A DNA stretch of 64,000 bases, from the NCBI RefSeq assembly GCF_000964005.1, contig NZ_JXYP01000028.1, positions 62,001 to 126,000 of the forward strand. Direction: 5' to 3'. Below, one piece after another: positions 9,029 to 17,492 of the stretch (its first letter is position 1; each line of letters starts with the position of its first letter). Below the pieces are notes generated by a model. The model saw nothing but the letters and a program-made list of their open reading frames with translations. It did no database searches and was not told where the DNA came from. Both the position numbers and the translations under genes were made by a program. The DNA is from Williamsia herbipolensis. GTDB lineage: Bacteria > Actinomycetota > Actinomycetes > Mycobacteriales > Mycobacteriaceae.

Positions 9029-9092
9029 CATCGTCCGACCAGGGGCCCGCCGTGGTCGATATGTCCACGGCGGCCTGCTCCTCGGACGATGT
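9028..9092. terminator. Bidirectional hairpin terminator
   Basis: A long imperfect inverted repeat: ACATCGTCCGA and GCCGTGG on the left (9028-9055) pair with CCACGGC and TCGGACGATGT on the right (9065-9092) around a loop of about 9 nt. It fills the whole gap between two convergent genes, so it probably terminates both. There is no long U tract, as is common in high-GC actinobacteria. Confidence 0.75.
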
Positions 9093-9101
9093 CCGTCGAG
9101 A

Positions 9102-9950
9102 TCAGCCGAGGCCGAGCTGACCCGCGCGCTTCGCCAGATATGCACGGGCGGTGTCGACGTCCTGGTCGGGGACGCCGTACAGCGCGAGGGTGACCCCGAG
9201 ATCGTCCCAGCGGGCGAGCTTCTCGGGGTCGGGCCTGCCGTCGAGCGCGACGATCTGCGGCGTCCCGGTCCGCCCGTGATCGGCCCAGATCTTGTGGAGC
9301 AGGCGCACCGAGTCGTCGATGTCGGTGTCGGTGGGGGTGGTGAGCCAGCCGTCGGCGTTCTTGGCGATCCAGGTGAAGTTCTTCTCGGTGGCACCGGCGC
9401 CGACGATGACCGGGACACCGGGCTGTTGAGCGGTCTTGGGCCACGCCCAACTCGGCCCGAACTGCACGAACTCCCCGGAGTACTCGGCCTCCTCCTGCGA
9501 CCACAGCGCACGCATCGCCTCGAGGTACTCGCGCAGCATCGTGCGGCGCCGACCGGCGGGCACATGGTGGTCGCCGAGCTCGTCGAGGTTCCACCCGAAT
9601 CCGACACCGAGGGTGACCCGGCCGTCGGAGAGGTGGTCGAGGGTGGCGATCTGCTTGGCGAGGGTGAGCGGATCGGACTGCACGGGCAGCGCGACCGCGG
9701 TGCCGAGACGGATCCGCGTGGTCACCGCGGCGGCCGCGCCGAGCGACACCCACGGGTCGAGGGTGCGCATGTAGCGATCGTCGGGCAGCGAGGCGTCACC
9801 GGTCTGCGGGTGGGCCGCGTCGCGGCGCGTCGGGATGTGGCTGTGCTCGGGCACGAAATACGCGGCGAATCCCGCGTCCTCCACGAGCGGGGCCAGAACC
9901 GCGGGGCGCAGACCGCGATCGCTCGTGAACTGCACGATTCCGTATTCCAT
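9102..9950 (-). CDS. Luciferase-like (LLM) F420- or flavin-dependent oxidoreductase
   Basis: A 282-residue TIM-barrel protein of the luciferase-like monooxygenase family. Typical segments are YFVPEHSHIP near the N-terminus, DPWVSLGAAAAVTTRIRLGT, and LGVGFGWNLDEL in the middle; most actinobacterial members of this subgroup use F420. The reaction is unknown. An operator-like motif shared with the aldA promoter lies 39 bp upstream (9989-10003), hinting at common control. The 3' end faces the hairpin at 9028-9092. Confidence 0.88.
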   Translation of the reverse strand: MEYGIVQFTSDRGLRPAVLAPLVEDAGFAAYFVPEHSHIPTRRDAAHPQTGDASLPDDRYMRTLDPWVSLGAAAAVTTRIRLGTAVALPVQSDPLTLAKQIATLDHLSDGRVTLGVGFGWNLDELGDHHVPAGRRRTMLREYLEAMRALWSQEEAEYSGEFVQFGPSWAWPKTAQQPGVPVIVGAGATEKNFTWIAKNADGWLTTPTDTDIDDSVRLLHKIWADHGRTGTPQIVALDGRPDPEKLARWDDLGVTLALYGVPDQDVDTARAYLAKRAGQLGLG

Positions 9951-9988
9951 CGGTCCTCCGGAGTCCGCACCCGTCAGCTTGACGCGCG

Positions 9989-10003
9989 TCTGGACACCAG
10001 TCT
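9989..10003 (-). promoter_or_regulatory. Second copy of the tetR/aldA operator-like motif
   Basis: Read on the minus strand this is AGACTGGTGTCCAGA. It matches AGACACGTGTCCAGA at 1631-1645 at 13 of 15 bases, differing only at the two positions after AGAC. It lies 39 bp upstream of the luciferase-like gene and overlaps the stop codon of the preceding gene. A shared regulator is inferred, not shown. Confidence 0.5.
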
Positions 10004-11114
10004 AGGCAATTGTGCAGTCGCAGGAAAGCCCGGGCACGTCGCCGGCCGAAACGGTGACGTCGCGCAGTGGATCGGCGTCGCGGAAGATGCCGTTCGCCGC
10101 CGATGTACGGCTCAGCGCGTCGGCGGCGAGCACCACCGCCGCCGAGGTCCAGCAGCTCTTCTCCACCGGCCAGCGCTTGCCGTCGGAGAACACCAGACCC
10201 GTCCAATAGGAACCATCGGGGTCGCGCAGGTGCTGCATGTCAGCGAACAACCGGCAGGCGTCGGCGTCGTCGCCCAGACAGTTCATCGCCAACACCAGCT
10301 CGCACGTCTCCGCGCCGGTCACCCACGGACGGTGGTCGACGCACCGGATACCGAGACCGTCGACGACGAACTCGTCCCACCTCTGTGCGATCAGCTCCTG
10401 ACCTGCCCGCCCGCGCACCGCGCCCCCGAGCACCGGGTAGTACCAGTCCATGGAGTGATCCGACGGCGGCAGGAAATGACCGGTGTGCCGGCGCAGCGCA
10501 TGCCCGAGTCGCATCTGGGCATCGCGCCAGGCCGGGGCCGGCTGACCGACCGCCTCGGCGATGAGCGCCGCGCATCCGAGCGCCTGGTGGATGCTGGCGC
10601 TGCCGGTGAGCATCGCCGACTCGAACACGCCGTCGGCGAGACCGAACTGCCCGCCGGTGTGCGGCAGGGGATGCCCGCCACCCCAGTACATCTGGCCACT
10701 CGGCGCCTGGAATCGCAGCACCAGTTCGATCGCCGCCCACACCGTCGGCCACATGTGGTCGAGGAACGCCCGATCACCGGTGATGAGGTGGTGATGCCAC
10801 ACCCCGACGGCGATGTAGGCGCAGAAGTTCGCGTCGGTGTTGGGATCGGCGACGCGACCGTTCACGAACTTGATGGGCCACGACCCGTCAGGGCGCTGGG
10901 TGCGCCGCGACCACTCGTAGGCCTTCTCGGCCTCGGCGAGCATTCCCGTCACCGACAGCGCCATCGCCGACTCGATGTGATCCCAGGGGTCGGTCTGGCC
11001 GCCGGGAAACCACGGCAGTGCACCCGACGGCTCCTGCATCGCCGCGATCGCGGCGCCGGTCTCGAGGCACTGTTCGGAGGTCAGGACGCCCGGTACCGAA
11101 GGTGTCCGGGCCAT
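10002..11114 (-). CDS. Alpha/alpha-barrel protein (often labelled prenyltransferase)
   Basis: A 370-residue protein with repeating helical hairpins and tryptophan/glycine-rich turns (DPWDHIES, RPDGSWPI, EKSCWTSA) of an (alpha/alpha)6 toroid, the fold of glycoside hydrolases, terpene cyclases and prenyltransferase beta subunits. Automated labels of prenyltransferase rest on that fold alone. No Zn site or DXDD motif is evident. It follows the methyltransferase by 3 bp in a three-gene minus-strand unit with a GT4 glycosyltransferase, so a role in trimming or modifying a glycan is the better guess (inference). Confidence 0.75.
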   Translation of the reverse strand: MARTPSVPGVLTSEQCLETGAAIAAMQEPSGALPWFPGGQTDPWDHIESAMALSVTGMLAEAEKAYEWSRRTQRPDGSWPIKFVNGRVADPNTDANFCAYIAVGVWHHHLITGDRAFLDHMWPTVWAAIELVLRFQAPSGQMYWGGGHPLPHTGGQFGLADGVFESAMLTGSASIHQALGCAALIAEAVGQPAPAWRDAQMRLGHALRRHTGHFLPPSDHSMDWYYPVLGGAVRGRAGQELIAQRWDEFVVDGLGIRCVDHRPWVTGAETCELVLAMNCLGDDADACRLFADMQHLRDPDGSYWTGLVFSDGKRWPVEKSCWTSAAVVLAADALSRTSAANGIFRDADPLRDVTVSAGDVPGLSCDCTIA

Positions 11115-11117
11115 ACC

Positions 11118-11831
11118 TCAGGCGGGTTTCGTGAGGTACAGGACGACGGACTTGCCGACCAGGGGGTTGAGCGCACGCTCGGCGACCCGCGTGAGCGCCG
11201 GGGCACTCATCATGTCCCACACCAGCATCCGGTGATAACCCTTGACCAGCGGGTTGTCGTTGTTCTCCACCCCGACGGCACATTTGAGCCACCAGTACGG
11301 CGCGTGCAACGCGTGACGGTGGTCGGTGCCGGTCACCTGCAGGCCGGCGGCGCTGAGCTTGTCGGCGAGTTCGGAGGCGCGGTAGATGCGCACGTGCCCG
11401 CCCTCCACCTCGTGGTAGGCGTCGGAGAACGCCCAGCAGATCTTCTCCGGCCAGTACCGGGGCACGGTCACCGCGGCACGCCCGCCGGGCTTGAGGATGC
11501 GCACCATCTCGGCCACGGCCTCGGTGTCGGCGGGTACGTGCTCGAGGATCTCCGACATGAGCACGACGTCGAAGCTGTTGTCGGCGTACGGGAGATGCAG
11601 CGCGTCACCGACCTCGGTGCGCGCCTTGGCCGATGCCGGGACCTGCTTCTCGGCGATCATGGCGTCGAACATCTCCGACACCTCACCCATGTCCGACTCG
11701 GACTGGTCGAAGGCGATGACGTCGGCTCCGCGCCGGAACATCTCGTAGGAGTGCCGTCCCTGGCCGGCACCGATGTCGATCGCCGTGGTTCCCGACGTCA
11801 CGCCGAGGCGATCGAAATCAACTGTCAGCAC
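11118..11831 (-). CDS. Class I SAM methyltransferase of the GT4 cluster
   Basis: A 237-residue methyltransferase: AIDIGAGQGRHSYEMFRRG is the SAM loop, DVVLMSEILEHV the motif II/III region, and LKPGGRAAVTVPRYWP the following strand. I chose the GTG at 11831 because AGGAG at 11838-11842 sits 6 nt before it; the ATG at 11837 would directly abut that site. The gene overlaps the glycosyltransferase end by 14 bp and is followed after 3 bp by the barrel protein. It most likely methylates a sugar or lipid intermediate made by its neighbour (inference). Confidence 0.85.
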   Translation of the reverse strand: MLTVDFDRLGVTSGTTAIDIGAGQGRHSYEMFRRGADVIAFDQSESDMGEVSEMFDAMIAEKQVPASAKARTEVGDALHLPYADNSFDVVLMSEILEHVPADTEAVAEMVRILKPGGRAAVTVPRYWPEKICWAFSDAYHEVEGGHVRIYRASELADKLSAAGLQVTGTDHRHALHAPYWWLKCAVGVENNDNPLVKGYHRMLVWDMMSAPALTRVAERALNPLVGKSVVLYLTKPA

Positions 11832-13083
11832 GAGCATCTCCTGTTGTCTTCGCGGCTATCGCACGCGTGTAGTGGGCGGCGGTCCGCGCGGCGACGGCGG
11901 ACCAGCTGTAGCGCGACTGCACCCGGGCGCGCCCTCCGGCGCCGAGCCGGGTCCGCAGGGCGGGATCGTCGAGCAGTCGTCCGATCGCCGACGCGAGGGC
12001 GCCGGAGTCCATGGGCGGCACGTGCAGTGAGGCCTCGCCGTCGGCGCCGGCGACCTCGGGGATCGCGCCCGCGGTGGTGACCACCAACGGCGTGCCGCAG
12101 CTCATCGCCTCGATGACCGGCAGGGAGAACCCCTCGTAGAGCGACGGCACGCAGGCGACCTCGGCCGACGAGATCAGTTCGCCCAGTTCGGCGTCGGTCA
12201 GTCCCGACACCACCGACACGCGATCGGCGATCGCCAGATCGTTGATCATCCGCGCGCTCGGGCCCTCGGGATCGAGCTTGGAGACCAGCACCAGTTCGAC
12301 GGGGCGCTCGGCCCCGAGCTTGGCGACCGCCTCGAGCAGGTACGACACCCCCTTGAGCGGGGCATCGGCGCTCGCGACACACACCACGCGACCGGCGACG
12401 CGCTCTCCGCGCGGCCGGAAGATCTCGGTGTCGACGCCGAGCGGGATCGTCTCGATGACACCGGGTTCGATGTCGAAGGCCTTGCGGATGTCGACCTCGC
12501 TGCTCTTCGACACCGTGAGCAACGCGGGGATCCTCCGCGAGACGCTGCCCTGCATGCGGGCGAAGGCATGCCAGCGGATCGCGGTCAGCTTCCGCCATCC
12601 GCGCGCGGCCTTCACCGCGAGCGTGCGGTCACGCGTGATCGGGTGGTGGATGGTCGCGACGACGGGCAGCCCGCGACGCTGGATGTCCAGCAGACCCCAA
12701 CCGAGACACTGGTTGTCGTGCACGACGTCGAAATCGTCGCGGCGCGCCTTGAGGATTCGCGCCATCCGCAGGCTGAACGTGAGCGGCTCGGGGAAACCGG
12801 CGGTCCACATCGTCGCCACCTCGAGCACGTCGATCCAGTCGCGGATCTCGCGCGGGCGCGGGGTACGGAACGGGTTCGGCTCGCCGTAGAGGTCGAGGCT
12901 GGGCACCTTCGTCAGGCGCACACCGTGGTCGAGCGCGACCTCGTCGAGGTCGGGGTAGGGCTGACCGGAGAACACCTCCACGCTGTGGCCGAGGACGGCG
13001 AGTTCACGCGCGAGATGGCGGACGTAGACGCCCTGGCCACCGCAGTGGGGTTTGCTCCGGTAGGACAGCAGAGCGATGCGCAC
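11818..13083 (-). CDS. GT4-family glycosyltransferase
   Basis: A 421-residue GT-B enzyme of family GT4. The N-terminal acceptor domain contains the CGGQGVYVRHLARELAVLGH segment, and the C-terminal nucleotide-sugar domain has the E-x7-E motif EGFSLPVIE preceded by ACVPSLY. GAGGG stands ahead of the ATG. It is the first gene of a unit with the methyltransferase (14-bp overlap) and barrel protein. Donor and acceptor are unknown; mycobacterial relatives make methylated polysaccharides, phosphatidylinositol mannosides or mycothiol precursors. Confidence 0.88.
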   Translation of the reverse strand: MRIALLSYRSKPHCGGQGVYVRHLARELAVLGHSVEVFSGQPYPDLDEVALDHGVRLTKVPSLDLYGEPNPFRTPRPREIRDWIDVLEVATMWTAGFPEPLTFSLRMARILKARRDDFDVVHDNQCLGWGLLDIQRRGLPVVATIHHPITRDRTLAVKAARGWRKLTAIRWHAFARMQGSVSRRIPALLTVSKSSEVDIRKAFDIEPGVIETIPLGVDTEIFRPRGERVAGRVVCVASADAPLKGVSYLLEAVAKLGAERPVELVLVSKLDPEGPSARMINDLAIADRVSVVSGLTDAELGELISSAEVACVPSLYEGFSLPVIEAMSCGTPLVVTTAGAIPEVAGADGEASLHVPPMDSGALASAIGRLLDDPALRTRLGAGGRARVQSRYSWSAVAARTAAHYTRAIAAKTTGDARADS

Positions 13084-13133
13084 GCACGACCCTCTTTCTG
13101 GTGGAAGTCTTTCTCGGATGGGGGGCAGTGAGA

Positions 13134-14843
13134 TCAGCCTGCCGCGGCGCCCTCGAGTTCGTGGACCCGGACCAGTTTCACCCGACGGCGACCCGCCTCA
13201 CGGCCCGCGGACTTCTCCGCGGCGTCGATGCTCTTCCATCCACTGCCGTCGATGCGGTTCGCACCACGACCGGAGACCAGCTCGGCGATCTTCTCACGCG
13301 GCGACGACGGCTCGGCCAACACACCCTCGGTGAAATCGGCGAGCACCGCGAGCGCGGTCTGCTGACCGTCGAGGCGGTTCATGCCGATACCGCCGGTCGC
13401 GCCGCGCTTGATCCACCCGGTGACATACACCCCGGGCAACACGTCCCCGTCGACCTCGGCGAGCACGCGTCCCGCGGCGTTGGGCACCACACCATGCGCA
13501 TCGTCGAACGGCAGATCGGTGACCGGGACCCCGCGATATCCGATGGCGCGCATCACGATCGATGTCTCGATGTCGAAGGTCTCCTCGGTCGGGGTGACCC
13601 CGACACGCTCGCCGTCCACCAGTGCGTTGCGCACGCAGACCAGCTTCGAGACCGCACCCGCCTCGCCCTCGGCGCCGTCGGCGCTGAGCTCGGTCGGCGA
13701 CACCAGGTATCGGAACACCACCCGCTTGGCCGCACCGGTCTCACCACGCTGTGACACCGCATTCTCGCTTCGCTCGGAGAACTCCCGGGCGATGCGGATC
13801 TTGGCCGCGATGGTGGAGTCGAGCGACCCGTCGGACAGGCCCGCCTCCGACGCGGCGTCGAGGGTGAGCTCGGCCGGATCGATGACGACATCGACGCCGG
13901 GCAGGTCACCCATCGCCAGGAACTCGGCGTTGGTGTAGGCCGCCTGCGCGATGCCGCGGCGACCCAGCAGCACGACTTCGGTGACGTTGCTCGACCGCAT
14001 ACGCTCGATCGCGTGGTCGGCGATGTCGGTCGTCGCCAGGGTGTCGGGGTCGGTCAGCAGGATGCGTGCGACGTCGAGGGCGACGTTGCCGTTGCCGACG
14101 ACCACCGCACGTTCACTCGACAGGTCGAAGTCGAGATCGGCGTAGTCGGGGTGGCCGTTGTACCAGGCCACGAACTCCGTCGCCGGGATCGACCCGGGCA
14201 GGTCCTCGCCGGGGACACCCAGCTTCTTGTCGGTGGAGGCGCCGACGGCGTAGATGACCGCCGAGTAGTGCGCGAGAAGCTCGTCGTGGGTGACGTGGGT
14301 ACCGACCTCGACGTTGAGGAAGTACTCGAAGGTCTTCTTGTTGGCCGTCGCCGCGAACTGCTTCTCGACACCCTTGGTCGACGGGTGATCGGGCGCGACA
14401 CCGGCGCGCACCAGTCCGTACGGGGTGGGAAGACGGTCGAACATGTCGACACGGACCGCGGAGTGACGCACCAGTTCCTCGGCGGCGTAGAACGCCGCGG
14501 GACCGGCGCCGATGATCGCGACGTGGAGCTCCTTGCCCTGCGGCAGCGGTGGCTGCTTGCGCGGGGGCACCAGGCCGCCGGACACGTCGTGATCGGTGTA
14601 GTAGTCCGCGTTGATCTGCAGGTAGCGCTCACCCTTGGTGTCGAGCTGGTCGTCGGGGAAGATCGCCTCCACCGGGCACTCGTCGATGCACGCACCGCAG
14701 TCGATGCAGGTGTCGGGATCGATGTAGAGCATCTCGGCGGTGACGAACTCCGGTTCGTCGGGTGTCGGGTGGATGCAGTTCACCGGACACACGGAGATGC
14801 AGCTCGCATCGTTGCAGCACGGCTGTGTGATCACATGCGCCAT
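13134..14843 (-). CDS. fprB: Ferredoxin-ferredoxin/NADP reductase fusion (FprB type)
   Basis: A 569-residue fusion. Residues 1-100 form a bacterial 7Fe/8Fe-type ferredoxin (cysteines in CCNDASCISVCPVNC and CIDCGACIDECP), followed by an adrenodoxin-reductase-like flavoprotein with FAD loop IIGAGPAAFYAAEELV and NADP loop VVGNGNVALDVAR. The length and layout match M. tuberculosis FprB (Rv0886). It passes electrons from NADPH to P450s or other iron-sulphur acceptors. The ATG at 14843 was chosen because it starts the ferredoxin domain directly. A KstR-type box 43 bp upstream suggests cholesterol-linked control. Confidence 0.93.
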   Translation of the reverse strand: MAHVITQPCCNDASCISVCPVNCIHPTPDEPEFVTAEMLYIDPDTCIDCGACIDECPVEAIFPDDQLDTKGERYLQINADYYTDHDVSGGLVPPRKQPPLPQGKELHVAIIGAGPAAFYAAEELVRHSAVRVDMFDRLPTPYGLVRAGVAPDHPSTKGVEKQFAATANKKTFEYFLNVEVGTHVTHDELLAHYSAVIYAVGASTDKKLGVPGEDLPGSIPATEFVAWYNGHPDYADLDFDLSSERAVVVGNGNVALDVARILLTDPDTLATTDIADHAIERMRSSNVTEVVLLGRRGIAQAAYTNAEFLAMGDLPGVDVVIDPAELTLDAASEAGLSDGSLDSTIAAKIRIAREFSERSENAVSQRGETGAAKRVVFRYLVSPTELSADGAEGEAGAVSKLVCVRNALVDGERVGVTPTEETFDIETSIVMRAIGYRGVPVTDLPFDDAHGVVPNAAGRVLAEVDGDVLPGVYVTGWIKRGATGGIGMNRLDGQQTALAVLADFTEGVLAEPSSPREKIAELVSGRGANRIDGSGWKSIDAAEKSAGREAGRRRVKLVRVHELEGAAAG

Positions 14844-14885
14844 GAGAGTCTCGACCTCGGCTCGCTCGGACGCGCCCACACGAGG

Positions 14886-14899
14886 TGGAACGTGTTCTA
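14886..14899 (-). promoter_or_regulatory. KstR-like operator ahead of fprB
   Basis: TGGAACGTGTTCTA fits the published KstR consensus TNNAACNNGTTNNA at every fixed position. It sits 43 bp before the fprB ATG, in the 218-bp gap shared with the divergent thioesterase. KstR represses cholesterol catabolism genes in mycobacteria and rhodococci. That it acts here is an inference from the motif. Confidence 0.6.
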
Positions 14900-15061
14900 G
14901 TTGTATGCGTTTTGTCCACTGTAACCGGGGCCTGCAAGCAGGCCTGAACACCGGTCCGTGTCCTCGCTGAGCCTATGCTCCGAAGGTCCAGTCGGGCGTG
15001 CCGAGGGTCACAAGACACTCGTGGCCACGCCCATCCCCCAGCGGTGAAGAAGGTGTTCTGC

Positions 15062-15892
15062 GTGACCGAGGCCCCCCACGTCCCCGCGAATGCCGCCACC
15101 GGATCGGGATATCCGTTCGATCCCGAACTGGCCGATCGACTGGCCAAGGCGCAGTACTTCGAGGCCTCCTACCGCGTCCGGACCGGCGACGTCGACCAGG
15201 AGATGCGTGTGCGTCTCGACGGCACCGCGCGCTACCTGCAGGACATCGCCAACGACAACATCGAGGCCACCGACTTCCACGACTCCGATCCGTTCTGGAT
15301 CGTGCGTCGCACGGTGATCGACGTGATCGAGCCCGTCACCTGGCCCGCCACGGTGACGCTGCAGCGCTGGTGCGGCGCGTTGTCGACCCGGTGGACCAAC
15401 ATGCGGGTGCGGATCACCGCCGAGCACGAGACCAACCGGTTCAACCCCGAGATGCGTCCGCCGGGGCTGATCGAGACGCAGGCGTTCTGGATCAACGTCA
15501 ACGATCAGGGGATGCCGTCCCGCATCACCGACGAGGCGTTCGAGAAGCTCGCCGAGATGACCGACGAGCACCGGCTGCGGTGGAAGACGATGCACCCGGC
15601 CCCGCTGCCCGACGACGACGGCACCGACCGCGTCCACGTGCTCCGCAGCACCGATTTCGATCCGTTCAAGCACCTGAACAACGCGGCCTACTGGGAGGCG
15701 GTGGAGGACGAGTTGATCGATCACCCCGACCTCGTCGGGCGACGCCACCGCGCGATCATCGAGTACCTGCGTCCGGTGACGCCGGGCGCGCAGATGACGC
15801 TGCGACGTCGTCGTGTCGGCGACGAGTTGCTGATGTGGCTCATCGTCGACGACCAGGTCGCGGCGACGGTGAGCGTCACCGCGGCGGTGTGA
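15062..15892 (+). CDS. Acyl-ACP thioesterase family protein (double hotdog)
   Basis: A 276-residue protein with two hotdog halves of the acyl-ACP thioesterase family (PF01643-like). The first contains RTGDVDQEMRVRLDGTARYLQD, with DIANDN just after, and the second RSTDFDPFKHLNNAAYW, in which the Asn/His pair and acidic residues of the active site can be seen. GTG at 15062 is the most likely start; GTGs upstream in frame are possible. Mycobacterial homologues are common and uncharacterised. It diverges from fprB and ends 14 bp from the convergent lipoprotein gene. Confidence 0.85.
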   Translation: MTEAPHVPANAATGSGYPFDPELADRLAKAQYFEASYRVRTGDVDQEMRVRLDGTARYLQDIANDNIEATDFHDSDPFWIVRRTVIDVIEPVTWPATVTLQRWCGALSTRWTNMRVRITAEHETNRFNPEMRPPGLIETQAFWINVNDQGMPSRITDEAFEKLAEMTDEHRLRWKTMHPAPLPDDDGTDRVHVLRSTDFDPFKHLNNAAYWEAVEDELIDHPDLVGRRHRAIIEYLRPVTPGAQMTLRRRRVGDELLMWLIVDDQVAATVSVTAAV

Positions 15893-15906
15893 ACTGTGTC
15901 AGGTGA

Positions 15907-16464
15907 TCACTGACCGCCGGTGAGCACCAGCTCCATCAGCTTGGTCGGCGCAGCACAGGGGTCGGCGGCCGCGGCGGTCGTGCGCGGTTCCACCCACCAC
16001 GTGTAGACCCCGCGCGCCGGCGAGTTCGCGGTCACGCCGCACGCGGCGGGGCGCCGGGGATCGCGCTGGGTGAACGCGGCGGTGCTCGCGATCCGCACGT
16101 TCTCGGTCTCGTAACCGAGCTTCTTCGCGGTCTCCTTCTCGACCGAGACGGTGCCGGTCTCGAACCAGTTGAACGTGACGCCGGTGACGACCGCGCCGGT
16201 GACGACCCATCGGCAGATCGCGCCGTTGAAGGTCGACTCCGCGGTGGTGCCGCCGACGGTGGTCGCGATCTGGTCGAGGCTCAACAACCGGGTGCACTCC
16301 AGGGTCAGCCCGTCGTACTTGTCGGTGTCGACCGATCCGGGATCGGTCCCCGACCCGCCGCCCAGCGGAACCGCCGTGCCGTCGACCGACCGGCTGCATC
16401 CGGTGAACACCAGCAGGCACACACCGAGCAGCGCGATCATCACCGCGACGGTCCGCCGCGTCAC
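15907..16464 (-). CDS. DUF3558-type lipoprotein
   Basis: A 185-residue secreted lipoprotein: N-terminal TRR, hydrophobic core, then a lipobox at LVFTGC. The mature part has the paired cysteines (LECTRLL, CRWVV, ACGVTAN, DPCAAP) and Trp/Phe-rich strands of the DUF3558 family, cell-envelope lipoproteins of mycolata with unknown role. The GTG start at 16464 overlaps the TGA of the upstream paralogue (GTGA). It is the last gene of an S4-lipoprotein-lipoprotein operon. The two lipoproteins look like diverged duplicates. Confidence 0.85.
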   Translation of the reverse strand: MTRRTVAVMIALLGVCLLVFTGCSRSVDGTAVPLGGGSGTDPGSVDTDKYDGLTLECTRLLSLDQIATTVGGTTAESTFNGAICRWVVTGAVVTGVTFNWFETGTVSVEKETAKKLGYETENVRIASTAAFTQRDPRRPAACGVTANSPARGVYTWWVEPRTTAAAADPCAAPTKLMELVLTGGQ

Positions 16465-17057
16465 TTCGCACGCTCGATCGACATCGTGGACAGCTGCTTG
16501 GCCGCGCCGCACACCTGATCGGTGGAGCGCGAGGTCTCACCGGGTGCGGGCAGACCGTAGCTGACCGACCACTCGAAGAAGTCGCCGCCGAACTCCATGC
16601 CGATCTCGCAGATGCCGACGTCGGAGGCGATGAAACCCTTGGCGCCCTTGATGGTCAGGTCGGAGACGGATTCACGGGAGAGCTGTTCGGTGGCGCGTTC
16701 GCGACCGATCGGACTGCCGCGATACCAGTTGAACGAGAACTGAGGCCCGAGCTGATCGGCGCTGGTGACCCATTCACATCCCGAGGAGTTGTTCGTGGTG
16801 TTGGTGAGTCCTGCGATGCCCACGATCTGCGACACCTCCGCGGTGGTGACCCCACCGCACTCGCCGAAGAAGGGGCCCGTCCCGGCCGCGGTGGCCGCGC
16901 TCGCCGACGCCGGCGAGGAGCCTCCGTCGCCGGAGTCCGAACACCCGGCCAGCAGCGCCACCGCGGCGATCACCACGGCCACGATCGCGACGAGCGACCG
17001 CGGGTCTGCTGGGGGTCGGTGCACACCGCCGAGTGTAGGGCCGCCGCCTGCGATCAC
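16461..17057 (-). CDS. DUF3558-type lipoprotein, paralogue
   Basis: A 198-residue lipoprotein with lipobox LLAGC at about residues 35-39, a Ser/Ala/Gly-rich linker and a DUF3558-like domain (FFGECGGVTTAEVSQIVG, SGCEWV, QFSFNWYRG, QVCGAAKQL). The GTG at 17057 overlaps the stop of the S4 gene (GTGA); a GTG at 17024 would give a more usual signal peptide and cannot be excluded. It heads the pair of lipoproteins. The equivalent QFSFNWYRG and TFNWFETG strands in both proteins support duplication. Confidence 0.83.
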   Translation of the reverse strand: MIAGGGPTLGGVHRPPADPRSLVAIVAVVIAAVALLAGCSDSGDGGSSPASASAATAAGTGPFFGECGGVTTAEVSQIVGIAGLTNTTNNSSGCEWVTSADQLGPQFSFNWYRGSPIGRERATEQLSRESVSDLTIKGAKGFIASDVGICEIGMEFGGDFFEWSVSYGLPAPGETSRSTDQVCGAAKQLSTMSIERAK

Positions 17058-17440
17058 GGAGAGTTCTCGCGTCCGCGCAGACGGTCGGTGTCGCGGCGTT
17101 CGCGTTTGGTGGGACGACCCGCACCCCGCTCGCGCAACGGGATCGACGCCAGGACCTCCCGCGGCGGCGGCGGCGGGCTGCGGTCGATCATCGCCGCCGC
17201 GGCCACCGGGGGTCCCACGCGCTTGGACAGCACGGTCACGACCTCGACGATGCGGTCGCGGCCACCGACCCGCAGCCGCACCTCGTCGCCGGGGGCGACG
17301 TGCTGGGCGGGTTTCGCGGGCGTGCCGTTGACCTTCACGTGCCCGCCACGACAGGCCGATGCGGCCTGCGATCGCGTCTTGGTCAGCCGCACCGCCCAGA
17401 TCCAGCTGTCGACACGCGTACTCGGGGGCGGGCCGGACAT
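17054..17440 (-). CDS. S4-domain RNA-binding protein (Hsp15-like)
   Basis: A 128-residue protein. Its first half is an S4 RNA-binding domain (RVDSWIWAVRLTKTRSQA, then GGHVKVNG), and the C-terminal tail is basic and proline/arginine-rich (RPTKRERRDTDRLRGRE). This is the Hsp15/ribosome-associated heat-shock layout, and in E. coli Hsp15 binds 50S subunits carrying nascent chains. The ATG at 17440 begins directly ahead of the S4 domain. It diverges from a TetR gene, and its stop overlaps the next lipoprotein gene, an unexpected partner. Confidence 0.88.
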   Translation of the reverse strand: MSGPPPSTRVDSWIWAVRLTKTRSQAASACRGGHVKVNGTPAKPAQHVAPGDEVRLRVGGRDRIVEVVTVLSKRVGPPVAAAAMIDRSPPPPPREVLASIPLRERGAGRPTKRERRDTDRLRGRENSP

Positions 17441-17492
17441 GACTCCCACGATAATGCTCGCGCGATCGGTCACCGTCGGTTACGGTTCACGG

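Noticed and set aside
8880-12080. A plus-strand open frame of over 1000 codons
   Set aside because: It runs antisense to the luciferase-like, barrel and methyltransferase genes, which carry clear family motifs and start signals; it has none.
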